A stretch of 25,616 nucleotides of DNA, taken from NCBI GenBank assembly GCA_017420455.1, contig JAFOJB010000135.1:1-25616 (forward strand), given 5' to 3'. Position 1 is the first letter of the stretch. Each line of letters starts with the position of its first letter. A program made the position numbers and the translations under genes. Source of the DNA: Blautia sp. (lineage in GTDB: Bacteria > Bacillota > Clostridia > Lachnospirales > Lachnospiraceae). The notes beneath the pieces are model-generated. The model searched no databases, was not told the origin of the DNA, and saw only the letters and a program-made list of their open reading frames with translations. Below are positions 16,032 to 23,067 of this stretch, in pieces.

Positions 16032-16144
16032 GGAAACACTGATTAATCAGTGTTTCCTTAAAAGATGATCGCAGAAATCCGCATAGGAAGGGCACTTCGT
16101 GCCTGCGGATTTCGCGAAGGAAACGCTTAATCAGCGTTTCCTTA
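16029..16144. repeat. Compact three-hairpin palindromic element
   Basis: The first hairpin is a perfect 32-bp palindrome at 16029-16060 and includes the TAA of the transglutaminase-like gene. The last is a hairpin at 16117-16143 with 11-bp arms and a near-identical arm sequence (AAGGAAACGCT against AAGGAAACACT). Between them GAAATCCGCA (16074-16083) pairs with TGCGGATTTC (16104-16113) around an inner GGCAC/GTGCC stem (16091-16103). The outer parts are symmetric, as in a small MITE or REP/BIME-like repeat. It could also act as a terminator for the upstream operon, though only a weak T run follows. Confidence 0.8.
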
Positions 16145-16189
16145 AAAAACTTTGAGAAGCAGCGCTTTGACAGAATTGAAAATGAAATG

Positions 16190-16239
16190 AAAAAAGGTTC
16201 TTCTGCAGAACGGCCTGTAACCAGCTGCAGAAGAACCTT
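16190..16239 (-). terminator. Intrinsic terminator of murA
   Basis: AAGGTTCTTCTGCAG at 16194-16208 pairs perfectly with 16225-16239 (15 bp, 16-base loop). On the minus strand the stem is followed by six T (16195-16190). It lies 96 bases after the murA stop. The bases between (16240-16334) show nothing else. Confidence 0.9.
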
Positions 16240-16334
16240 ACTATGTAAATGATTTTTGCTGTGTGCTATCGGACAAAAAGACAAGGAATCCGGGACAGTT
16301 ATTTCTGGATCGATCCGGATTTATTACAGGATCT

Positions 16335-17627
16335 TCAGCTGACTTTCAGTCTGAATTTCTGGATTTCCTTTTCCGACGATACTTTTTCGATCTCTGCTCC
16401 CAGACTTCTTAATTTCCCTTCAAAATCCTCATATCCTCGCTGAATATAATGGATATCATCCACTATGGTGATCCCTTCAGCCGCAAGACCTGCAATCACC
16501 AGAGCGGCACCTGCCCGCAGATCCGGCGCGCTGACCCTTGCGCCCATCAGCCTGTCCACGCCTTCCACAATGGCGGAATTTCCTTCTACCTTGATATTGG
16601 CGCCCATACGGACCAGTTCATCCACATATTTAAAGCGGTTTTCAAATATACTTTCCGTAACGATACTGCTTCCCCTTGCCAGAGAAAGCGCAACTGTGAT
16701 CTGCGGCTGCATATCTGTAGGATATCCGGGATAGGGAAGAGTTTTTACATTTGTATGATTCAGCACTCTTCCGGCACGGACCCGGACAGCATCATCAAAT
16801 TCCTCTACCTCGCAGCCGATTTCCAGAAGCTTCGCCGTGGTGGCTTCCAGATGCTTTGGAATCACATTGCGGACTGTGATATCTCCGCCTGTGGCTGCAG
16901 CGGCAAACATAAAGGTTCCTGCCTCGATCTGGTCCGGAATAATGGAGTACTCCGTTCTGTGAAGCTTTTCCACTCCTTTGATGCGGATCACATCTGTACC
17001 GGCTCCCTTGATATTGGCGCCCATGCTGTTCAGGAAGTTTGCCACATCTACCACATGAGGCTCCTTCGCCGCGTTTTCAATAATTGTACGTCCCGGCGCC
17101 AGAGATGCTGCCATCATGATATTGATCGTCGCACCTACCGAAACCACATCCATGAAGATATGGCTTCCATGAAGATTTTCTGCCTTTGCGATAATGGCTC
17201 CATGAAGAATATCCACCTTTGCGCCAAGAGCACGAAAACCCTTCAGATGCTGGTCAATAGGCCTGCTTCCGATATTGCAGCCTCCCGGAAGCGGTACTTC
17301 TGCATGCTTATACTTTCCAAGAAGAGCTCCGAGAAGATAATAGGAAGCCCGGATTTTTTTGATATATTCATAATCAACGCTGATTCCGCCGATGGTAGAA
17401 CCGTTAATCTTTACTGTAGACCTGTTTACCCTGTCTACCATAGCGCCGATCCCGGCAATAGCTTCCAGAAGTACATTGATATCCCGTACATCGGGGAGAT
17501 TCTCGATCAGAATTGTTTCATCTGTCATGATCGCAGCTGCAAGAATCGCCAGAGCAGCATTCTTTGCTCCCGCAATATCGACTTCCCCAACCAGAGGACT
17601 ACCGCCTTTTATTATATATTGTTCCAT
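16335..17627 (-). CDS. murA: UDP-N-acetylglucosamine 1-carboxyvinyltransferase
   Basis: A 430-residue enzyme for the first committed step of peptidoglycan synthesis: transfer of enolpyruvate from phosphoenolpyruvate to UDP-GlcNAc in the cytoplasm. Lys22 is in AGAKNAALA, the catalytic and fosfomycin-reactive cysteine is Cys117 in PLPGGCNIGSRPID, and Asp305 is in GYPTDMQPQ. The length is normal. The ATG at 17627 has AGAGGTG six bases upstream. It has its own near-consensus promoter at 17781-17809 and a leader of about 147 nt with two hairpin/U-tract structures. Firmicutes often carry two MurA paralogues; which one this is cannot be decided here. Confidence 0.97.
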   Translation of the reverse strand: MEQYIIKGGSPLVGEVDIAGAKNAALAILAAAIMTDETILIENLPDVRDINVLLEAIAGIGAMVDRVNRSTVKINGSTIGGISVDYEYIKKIRASYYLLGALLGKYKHAEVPLPGGCNIGSRPIDQHLKGFRALGAKVDILHGAIIAKAENLHGSHIFMDVVSVGATINIMMAASLAPGRTIIENAAKEPHVVDVANFLNSMGANIKGAGTDVIRIKGVEKLHRTEYSIIPDQIEAGTFMFAAAATGGDITVRNVIPKHLEATTAKLLEIGCEVEEFDDAVRVRAGRVLNHTNVKTLPYPGYPTDMQPQITVALSLARGSSIVTESIFENRFKYVDELVRMGANIKVEGNSAIVEGVDRLMGARVSAPDLRAGAALVIAGLAAEGITIVDDIHYIQRGYEDFEGKLRSLGAEIEKVSSEKEIQKFRLKVS

Positions 17628-17695
17628 AATAACACCTCTATTATTTGCTCTCCCTCTTTATATCTGCACATTTTCCCACAGCTGATGTATTCATC

Positions 17696-17770
17696 AAAAA
17701 AACCGGCTGCACCCCTTTGAAAATGTACCTGCAGTTAAAAAACCGAAAATATCCCCCTTCTGATATTTTC
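17696..17770 (-). promoter_or_regulatory. murA leader with two terminator-like structures
   Basis: Within the predicted murA 5' leader, GAAAATATC (17770-17762) pairs with GATATTTTC (17753-17745), followed by GG and six T. Just downstream CTGCA (17734-17730) pairs with TGCAG (17711-17707), followed by CCGG and seven T (17702-17696). The first structure is a credible intrinsic terminator placed between promoter and gene, so transcription attenuation is possible. The second stem is weak. No known riboswitch class is recognised. Confidence 0.5.
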
Positions 17771-17780
17771 ATATTTTTAG

Positions 17781-17809
17781 ATTATATCAAAAAACCCGTT
17801 ATTGGTCAA
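17781..17809 (-). promoter_or_regulatory. Sigma-A promoter of murA
   Basis: On the minus strand TTGACC (17809-17804), a 17-base spacer ending in TGA, and TATAAT (17786-17781) give an extended -10 near-consensus promoter. The predicted start is near 17774. Confidence 0.85.
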
Positions 17810-17842
17810 GCATGACAGAAAATGCAGGTGTATTCCGAAACT

Positions 17843-18544
17843 TTATGAATTTTGTCTTTTTTTTACACTATATCCGAAAGTACCTGTTTTTTTCTCAAAA
17901 GTCATGTACTCTCCATGGGAGTAAGCCAGCATTCCCGCATCATTGAGATGAAATTTCCCATTTTCATCTATCAGATTTTCATCAACATGAACAGAAAGAA
18001 CCTCTGCCAGGAACATGGTATGAGATCCCAGTTCCTTTTCTTCCGTCACCCGGCATTCGATGGATACCGGAGATTCCCGGATCAGCGGGGCTTTCACAAA
18101 CTCCGCCCTGTCCTTTGTAAGACCAAGGATTTCGAACTTATCCACATCCCTGCCGGATCTGACCCCGCAGAAATCTGCGGCAAAACCAAGCTCCTCCGTT
18201 GTCAGGTTCAATACAAATTCCTTCGTCTTCCGGATCATTTCGAAGGAATAACGGGAAGGCCTGACAGAAATATATACCATGGGCGGACTGGTACATACAG
18301 TACCCGTCCAGGCTACTGTAAAAACATTGTCCCGGCCTTCTCCGTCTGTTACCGAAACCAGCACCGCAGGCAGCGGATAAAGCATATTTCCGGGTTTCCA
18401 TTTCTGCTTTTTCCCTGAAAGCGCCTTCTTCTTTGAGGAAATGCCGGCCTGTTTCTTCGTTAACTGATCTGATGCAGATTTTGAAGAAGTCTTCCTTTTT
18501 CTGCCTGCCCCGGAAGCAGGAACTCTTTTTTTCTCAGAATACAT
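17843..18544 (-). CDS. Flavin reductase family protein with basic N-terminal extension
   Basis: A 233-residue protein. Residues from about 48 on form a flavin-reductase-like FMN-binding domain: KWKPGNMLYPLPAVLVSV, then FTVAWTGTVCTSPPMVYISVRPSRYS, and HTMFLAEVLSVHVDE near 180. Relatives (flavoredoxin type) usually begin just before WKPG. Here about 46 extra residues rich in Lys, Arg and Ser precede the domain. The start ATG overlaps the pyrophosphatase stop as TGATG (shared base 18544), which supports this long start. The FMN-dependent redox role is by family; the electron partner is unknown. Confidence 0.88.
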   Translation of the reverse strand: MYSEKKRVPASGAGRKRKTSSKSASDQLTKKQAGISSKKKALSGKKQKWKPGNMLYPLPAVLVSVTDGEGRDNVFTVAWTGTVCTSPPMVYISVRPSRYSFEMIRKTKEFVLNLTTEELGFAADFCGVRSGRDVDKFEILGLTKDRAEFVKAPLIRESPVSIECRVTEEKELGSHTMFLAEVLSVHVDENLIDENGKFHLNDAGMLAYSHGEYMTFEKKTGTFGYSVKKRQNS

Positions 18545-20217
18545 CAGAATTCCCCGTTCTGCATGATATTGGCGGCCTCTATCATCGCAGGAATCAGCTG
18601 TTTCTTTCTGGATACCACGCCCGGAAGCATGAACGAACCATTTTCCGGCCTGATATGGAAAGCTGTCTCGGCAAGCTCTTCACTGTCTTTTCCGTAATAG
18701 AGAAGCTCTGTGGATTCATCCAGAATATCCGTCAGCATAAAGTATACCTTATCGATATCATGACGGCCGCATTCACTGACCAGGAACGGCTGGAGCTTCT
18801 CTTTGATCATGCTCAGCTCTTCCTTATCCATGGAACTGATCTGCCCGACTCCGAAGGTGATATCTCCCTCTGCGATGAATTTTTTATAATCCTGATAGAA
18901 AATCTGATCCGGCGTCTTGTCCTTCAGGTTGCTTCCGGCTTTGAACATTTCCTTTGCAAAGGTATTGATATCGATCCCGGATATCAGGGCAAGGGCACCG
19001 GCTGCCATCTTATCCTGCAGTGTACAGGTAGGAGACCGGAACATCAGAGTATCGGAAATGATGGCCGCGCAGAGAAGTCCGGCGATCTTCGGAGAGATTT
19101 CCAGTTTCTGATCTCCGTAGATCTCATACATGATGGTACCTGTACATCCCACCGGCTGATTCCGGAAGGAAATAGGCTTCATAGTCTCCATAGATCCCAG
19201 CTTATGGTGATCTATAATCTCCATAATCTCTGCCTTCTCGATATTATCCACAGCCTGGTCCTTCTCATTATGATCCACCAGAATGGCTTTCTTCTTTCGC
19301 ATACCCAGGAAATTTCTTCTGGAGATCGTTCCGATGCATTTTCCTTTCTTGTTAACCACAGGAAAAGCTCTGTGCCTGGTCTTTGCCATGATATCCTGGA
19401 TATCGTCCGTATAATCGTCCGTAGAAAAAGTAATCAGGTCATCGGATTTCATCACAAAGCTTACAGGAATACTCTGATTGATTTCTCTTGCAATGGTAAA
19501 GGTATCATGAGGCGACTGGATGATCACGATATTCTTTTCATGGGCGAGAGAAATGACCTTCTCTGAAACCTGAATATTCAGGCCGACAATAATGCAGCTC
19601 ACATTCTGACTGATCGCTGCCAGGTGGTCCTCCTCCCGGTTTCCCATGATCACCATATCATTTTCCTTCATATACTGCCGCAGGATATCCGGATCTGTAG
19701 TTCCTACGATTACTTTTCCTTCTACAAAATACCCATGTTCATTTCCTTCAATTACTTTACCCTCCAGGGTTTCCGCGATCCTTCTGTACTGCGTTCTCGC
19801 TCTGGAAAGAAGGCTGGTATCCATGGTATCCATATAGGTCCGGGCAATATCCCCCACCGTAATAAGCCCTTCCAGCACGCCATCCTTATCACATACAGGA
19901 AGAGAAACGATTTCTCTTTTATTCATCAGATCCCAGGCACTTTTCAGCGACATGCTTTTATCCGTTTCCGGATTTTCCCGGATTTCCATATCCTTTACCT
20001 GCGTTCCGATATTCGGAAGATATCCCGGAGCCTGTACATCAAAATATTTCAGGACAAACTCTGTTTCCTCATTGATATGGCCGGCTCTCATGGGAATATA
20101 TTTTACATTGCTCTGTGATGTTCTGTTTTTGATATCCGCATAGGCGATCGCAGAACAGATGGAATCCGTATCCGGGTTCTTATGTCCTATCACATAGATG
20201 ATTTCCTGTTTTTTCAT
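18544..20217 (-). CDS. Manganese-dependent inorganic pyrophosphatase with CBS and DRTGG regulatory domains
   Basis: A 557-residue family II pyrophosphatase, which hydrolyses pyrophosphate to phosphate. The DHH core is split: VIGHKNPDTDSI at 9-20 (His12, Asp16, Asp18), then LVDHNEKDQ (Asp315, His316) and IIDHHKLG (Asp336, His337, His338). CBS repeats lie at about 75-125 and 255-305, with a DRTGG-type domain at about 140-245 between them. The C-terminal DHHA2-type substrate domain follows at about 420-550 (SRKKQLIP near 540). CBS-pyrophosphatases are controlled by adenine nucleotides, and those with DRTGG also by diadenosine polyphosphates. The ATG at 20217 has AAGGAG at about 20229-20224. It is coupled to the flavin reductase downstream. 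Confidence 0.95.
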   Translation of the reverse strand: MKKQEIIYVIGHKNPDTDSICSAIAYADIKNRTSQSNVKYIPMRAGHINEETEFVLKYFDVQAPGYLPNIGTQVKDMEIRENPETDKSMSLKSAWDLMNKREIVSLPVCDKDGVLEGLITVGDIARTYMDTMDTSLLSRARTQYRRIAETLEGKVIEGNEHGYFVEGKVIVGTTDPDILRQYMKENDMVIMGNREEDHLAAISQNVSCIIVGLNIQVSEKVISLAHEKNIVIIQSPHDTFTIAREINQSIPVSFVMKSDDLITFSTDDYTDDIQDIMAKTRHRAFPVVNKKGKCIGTISRRNFLGMRKKKAILVDHNEKDQAVDNIEKAEIMEIIDHHKLGSMETMKPISFRNQPVGCTGTIMYEIYGDQKLEISPKIAGLLCAAIISDTLMFRSPTCTLQDKMAAGALALISGIDINTFAKEMFKAGSNLKDKTPDQIFYQDYKKFIAEGDITFGVGQISSMDKEELSMIKEKLQPFLVSECGRHDIDKVYFMLTDILDESTELLYYGKDSEELAETAFHIRPENGSFMLPGVVSRKKQLIPAMIEAANIMQNGEF

Positions 20218-20286
20218 CCCTTTCTCCTTCAGACAGTAATCTTTTCATCCTGGTGGTCTGTCTCAATGACTTTGGAACCATAAATC

Positions 20287-20380
20287 ATACTGCCGCAAAA
20301 CGATAAGGAACCGGACATAAATACCTTACAAAATATTGTAATGGATATTTTCCGAAGATTCCTGATGTCTGCGGCAGTAT
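20287..20380. repeat. 11-bp inverted repeat spanning the gap before the pyrophosphatase gene
   Basis: ATACTGCCGCA at 20287-20297 and TGCGGCAGTAT at 20370-20380 are perfect inverted repeats 72 bases apart in the 172-base gap between the S1 protein gene and the pyrophosphatase gene. In RNA they could close a long stem-loop. No U-tract follows on the minus strand, so a terminator is unlikely. No clear pyrophosphatase promoter is seen here, so the two genes may be co-transcribed. Confidence 0.5.
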
Positions 20381-20389
20381 ACATTTCGT

Positions 20390-21298
20390 TTAATTCAGTT
20401 TGATATTCGCAAAAAGTGATCCAAGATTAGTGGTAGCTTCTTCCTTTGATACCGGAATAACGATCTCTTCCTCTTCGATCTCCTTTGGCGCCGCTTCTTC
20501 GGCCTGCTTCATGCTGAGACTGATCTTTCCATCCTTTACGGCAATGACCTTTACCTTTACCTTATCGCCTGTGGAAAGAACCTCTGCGGGAGTTTTGATT
20601 CTCTTCTCGTTCGTGATCTGGGAAACATGGACAAGTCCGGAAAGTCCGTTCCCAAGGTTTACAAAAGCGCCAAAGTCCTTGATGGTCTCTACGGTTCCTT
20701 CTGTAACAAGACCGATCTCAAGATTGGAAATCCTGTTCTTTCTTTCCTCCTCTGCCTTTTCCCGGAGAATCTCTCTTGCAGAAAGGATAAGCCTGTTCTT
20801 TTCCTTATCCACATCAAATACACGGACCTGGATCGGCTTGTTTAAATATTCATTCAGATCCTCTACGTAATTCAGGGAAAGCTTTGAAGCCGGAACAAAA
20901 CCGCGGACATCTTCTACGTAAGCGATAACACCGCCGTTAACAATTCCCTTTACAACTACATCCAGAGTCTCCTTTGACTCTTTCAGTGCTTTTAATTTAT
21001 CCCAAGAAAGAATATCGGAAGCCTCAACTCTGGAAAGAAGGATATTTCCATGTCCGTCATCCTTTTTTACTACTGTGGCAGATACTTCATCACCGGGATG
21101 TACGGATTCCTTTACGGAAAAACCAGGCTCTCTGCTGTAATCTTCTGCAGGAATAACACCTTCTGCGTAATACTTCAGATCAAGGACTACTTCTTTTTCA
21201 TCCGCACTGATCACTGTACCTGTGATGATATCTCCTTCCTCAATCTGCTTGAAGGACGCGTTGAGTTCTGCTTCATAATCTTTCATTGTTTCTGACAT
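20390..21298 (-). CDS. S1-domain RNA-binding protein (30S ribosomal protein S1 homologue)
   Basis: About 302 residues with three S1 domains. From the chosen Met they lie at roughly 21-92 (GDIITGTVISADEKEVVLDL), 112-176 (VVKGIVNGGVIAYVEDVRGFVPASKL) and 195-266 (EGTVETIKDFGAFVNLGNGLSGLVHVSQI). An acidic tail follows (KEIEEEEIVIPVSKEEA). Low-GC Gram-positives have S1 homologues with fewer domains than the six of Enterobacteria. They bind mRNA or ribosomes, but their exact role differs. The frame is open to a GTG at 21307, but ATG 21298 is correctly placed after AGAGGT (21312-21307). A promoter is at 21366-21395. Confidence 0.92.
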   Translation of the reverse strand: MSETMKDYEAELNASFKQIEEGDIITGTVISADEKEVVLDLKYYAEGVIPAEDYSREPGFSVKESVHPGDEVSATVVKKDDGHGNILLSRVEASDILSWDKLKALKESKETLDVVVKGIVNGGVIAYVEDVRGFVPASKLSLNYVEDLNEYLNKPIQVRVFDVDKEKNRLILSAREILREKAEEERKNRISNLEIGLVTEGTVETIKDFGAFVNLGNGLSGLVHVSQITNEKRIKTPAEVLSTGDKVKVKVIAVKDGKISLSMKQAEEAAPKEIEEEEIVIPVSKEEATTNLGSLFANIKLN

Positions 21299-21365
21299 TC
21301 TGAACACCTCTCACTTATTTATTCTACGAAAACGCATGAAAACATATTTTTCGCTCATGAAATAG

Positions 21366-21395
21366 ATTATAGCATACAACTGATATAAATGAAAA
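21366..21395 (-). promoter_or_regulatory. Promoter of the S1-domain protein gene
   Basis: On the minus strand TATAAT at 21371-21366 is preceded by an 18-base spacer and TTTTCA at 21395-21390. It would give a leader of about 60 nt. Confidence 0.6.
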
Positions 21396-21433
21396 CAAAA
21401 ATATGCAGAAAATCCCACCCCATAAACGAGGAG

Positions 21434-21459
21434 TGCCCCGGCAGTGGTTTGCCGGGGCA
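21434..21459. other. GC-rich hairpin
   Basis: TGCCCCGGCA at 21434-21443 pairs perfectly with TGCCGGGGCA at 21450-21459 around six bases. It lies upstream of the S1-gene promoter. T-rich sequence follows on neither strand beyond TTATT, so a terminator call is weak. Confidence 0.5.
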
Positions 21460-21893
21460 TTATTATGAAAAAATTGTATGTGTAATGACATCATTACAAC
21501 ATCTTACGCATCACTCTTTCGAGTAAATAAATAGTACCAGATAAATGTAAATAAAATATGAACCTGTCGTAAATAAATTATGTATTGTATGCTATTTCAC
21601 TATTTTTTGAATTGGATTCAAAAAATATTTCGCCATAATTCACAATTCATTAATCCATTCAAATCTATAATTATCGGTATTCTGCATAACAGCATTTCAA
21701 CGATCCCGCATAAAAACCATTCACTGGAATAACATGTTCTGCACCGGAATCATAGATGGAAAATATAAATATAGTAGGTATAGTTTACAGAAGATTTTAC
21801 GTTTGTTCATCATTTTTTTACACGTTACTCATGAATCTATCATATTTTATTTCTATAATGAGTTTGTAAAAATAATTCAGCCAACATTATTTT
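21460..21893. other. AT-rich gene-free stretch
   Basis: No ORF with a ribosome binding site was found. The base composition is clearly richer in A/T than the neighbouring genes. The stretch contains a perfect AT hairpin at 21601-21627 (12-bp arms TATTTTTTGAAT and complement, 3-base loop). It may be a decayed insertion or a region of uncharacterised regulatory RNA; I see no recognisable remnant of a transposase. Confidence 0.5.
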
Positions 21894-21990
21894 TATAATT
21901 TCTTTTTCATATGTTGTCAGCCGAAAGGCTTTCAACTCTCCTTCCTTTAACTTAATAAAAAGTACCCGGGACTTCCACCGGGTACTTTTT
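21894..21990 (+). ncRNA. Candidate small RNA with GNRA hairpin and intrinsic terminator
   Basis: A consensus TATAAT lies at 21894-21899, although its -35 region is poor. A transcript from about 21906 would hold a hairpin at 21913-21936 (GTTG..AGCC, GAAA tetraloop, GGCT..CAAC). Next comes an unpaired pyrimidine stretch CTCTCCTTCC at 21936-21945, complementary to Shine-Dalgarno sequences. It ends at the strong terminator at 21957-21990, giving about 85 nt. The layout resembles C-rich sRNAs of Firmicutes that block ribosome binding sites, but no known family is recognised. Confidence 0.35.
21957..21990. terminator. Strong bidirectional intrinsic terminator
   Basis: AAAAAGTACCCGG at 21957-21969 pairs perfectly with 21978-21990 (13 bp, 8-base loop), ending in TTTTT on both strands. 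On the minus strand it could end ksgA transcripts; on the plus strand it would end the candidate small RNA. Confidence 0.9.
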
Positions 21991-22005
21991 ATTTTGTGCG
22001 ATAAA

Positions 22006-22050
22006 GCCGCCAGACGTGCGCCGTGCCTGCACGAGCGCACACCTGGCGGC
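22006..22050. repeat. GC-rich nested palindrome
   Basis: GCCGCCAG (22006-22013) pairs with CTGGCGGC (22043-22050), GTGCGC (22016-22021) with GCGCAC (22035-22040), and CGTGC (22022-22026) with GCACG (22029-22033). Together they form one long stem with small bulges. The GC content contrasts sharply with the AT-rich sequence just to the left. It may be part of a repeat cluster with 22067-22134. Confidence 0.65.
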
Positions 22051-22066
22051 GCCATATGTAAAGGTT

Positions 22067-22134
22067 AGGCACTGTACACAAATAATTTGAATTTGTTCTG
22101 CGCAGCTTTCGGAAGTTATTTGTGTACAGTGCCT
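22067..22134. repeat. 19-bp inverted repeat at the end of ksgA
   Basis: AGGCACTGTACACAAATAA at 22067-22085 is the perfect reverse complement of 22116-22134, with a 30-base spacer. The outer end overlaps the ksgA stop codon by one base. There is no U-tract, so it is a repeat-type hairpin rather than a terminator. Confidence 0.75.
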
Positions 22135-23018
22135 TATTTATGCACGGCTGCCAAGTCCGACAGTTCGTTGGAGAGGGCGGCAAATTCTTTCAGTGTCAGA
22201 GCTTCCCCCCTGATATTTTCAGAAAGCCCCATTTTACGAAGAACAGAAATGATCTCCTCTCTGGAAAAGGAAAATTCAGGAGAATTCTTAATTCCGTTTG
22301 CCAGAGTTTTCCTTCTCTGATTAAAGGATGCCCGGATCAGCCGGAACAACTGCTGTTCGTCTTTCACACTTACAGGCGGCTCCCTGTATTTCTTCAGATG
22401 AATGACTGCACTGGAAACCTTTGGTCTTGGCATAAAGCAGTTCGGAGGAACAACAGCCGTGATGGCCGCTTCCGAATAATACTGCACAGCCAGCGACAAA
22501 GCCCCATAATCCTTCGTTCCGGGAAGAGCCTGCATTCTTTCCGCCACTTCCTTCTGCACCATGATCGTGACAGATTCCAAAGGCACTTTCTTTTCAAACA
22601 GCTCCATGATAATGGGAGTCGTGATGTAATAAGGCAGGTTCGCCACAACCTTTATGGGATTCCCGTCGTTTTTTTCCTGCGCAAGCTTATTCAGATCTAC
22701 CTTCAGGATATCAGCATTGATGACAGATACATTTTCCCAGCCGGAAAGAGTATCCTGCAAAATGGGAATCAGCATTTTATCGATTTCCACTGCAGCAACC
22801 TCCCTGGCATTCTGCGCGAGGTACTGTGTCATGGTCCCAATGCCGGGACCAATTTCCAGTACAAAATCATCCTTCGTAATGCCGGAACTCCTGATGATTT
22901 TCTCCAGAACATGAGGATCGACCAGAAAATTCTGGCCGAACCTTTTCTGAAAAATAAAATCATACTTTTTCAGAACCTCTATTGTATTTTTTGCATTTCC
23001 CAGAAATGGTTCAGCCAT
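22134..23018 (-). CDS. rsmA (ksgA): 16S rRNA (adenine1518/1519-N6)-dimethyltransferase
   Basis: A 294-residue enzyme that dimethylates two adjacent adenosines in helix 45 of 16S rRNA during 30S assembly. The N-terminal FGQNFLVDP is at residues 27-35, the SAM site VLEIGPGIGTMT at 53-64, acidic motif VEID near 77-80, and catalytic motif NLPYY at 126-130. The C-terminal part has SFNQRRKTLAN, typical of KsgA. The ATG at 23018 has AGGAGAAAG upstream at a slightly long distance. It lies 49 bases downstream of the acidic AAA-like gene and is probably co-transcribed with it. Loss of this enzyme is known to give kasugamycin resistance. Confidence 0.97.
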   Translation of the reverse strand: MAEPFLGNAKNTIEVLKKYDFIFQKRFGQNFLVDPHVLEKIIRSSGITKDDFVLEIGPGIGTMTQYLAQNAREVAAVEIDKMLIPILQDTLSGWENVSVINADILKVDLNKLAQEKNDGNPIKVVANLPYYITTPIIMELFEKKVPLESVTIMVQKEVAERMQALPGTKDYGALSLAVQYYSEAAITAVVPPNCFMPRPKVSSAVIHLKKYREPPVSVKDEQQLFRLIRASFNQRRKTLANGIKNSPEFSFSREEIISVLRKMGLSENIRGEALTLKEFAALSNELSDLAAVHK

Positions 23019-23067
23019 AGAAAATCTTTCTCCTGTTCCTTCTTATTTTCCCACAGGCAGGAATGTT

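Noticed and set aside
16449..17720. 423-residue plus-strand ORF opposite murA
   Set aside because: It is an antisense shadow of murA with no domain or start signal of its own.
17641..17772. 43-codon ORF running through the murA leader hairpins, ending in TAA just before the murA ribosome binding site
   Set aside because: The ATG would lie almost at the transcription start with no ribosome binding site, and the peptide has no clear feature. A leaderless leader peptide cannot be excluded but is not supported.
21840..21935. 31-codon minus-strand ORF starting at TTG behind an AAGGAAGGAGAG stretch
   Set aside because: The purine-rich stretch is too close to the TTG, and no ATG in frame follows. 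The complementary strand makes better sense as a small RNA with its terminator.
22006..22050. tRNA-like or structured RNA gene
   Set aside because: The sequence folds as one long nested stem without cloverleaf arms, an anticodon loop or a TTC motif.
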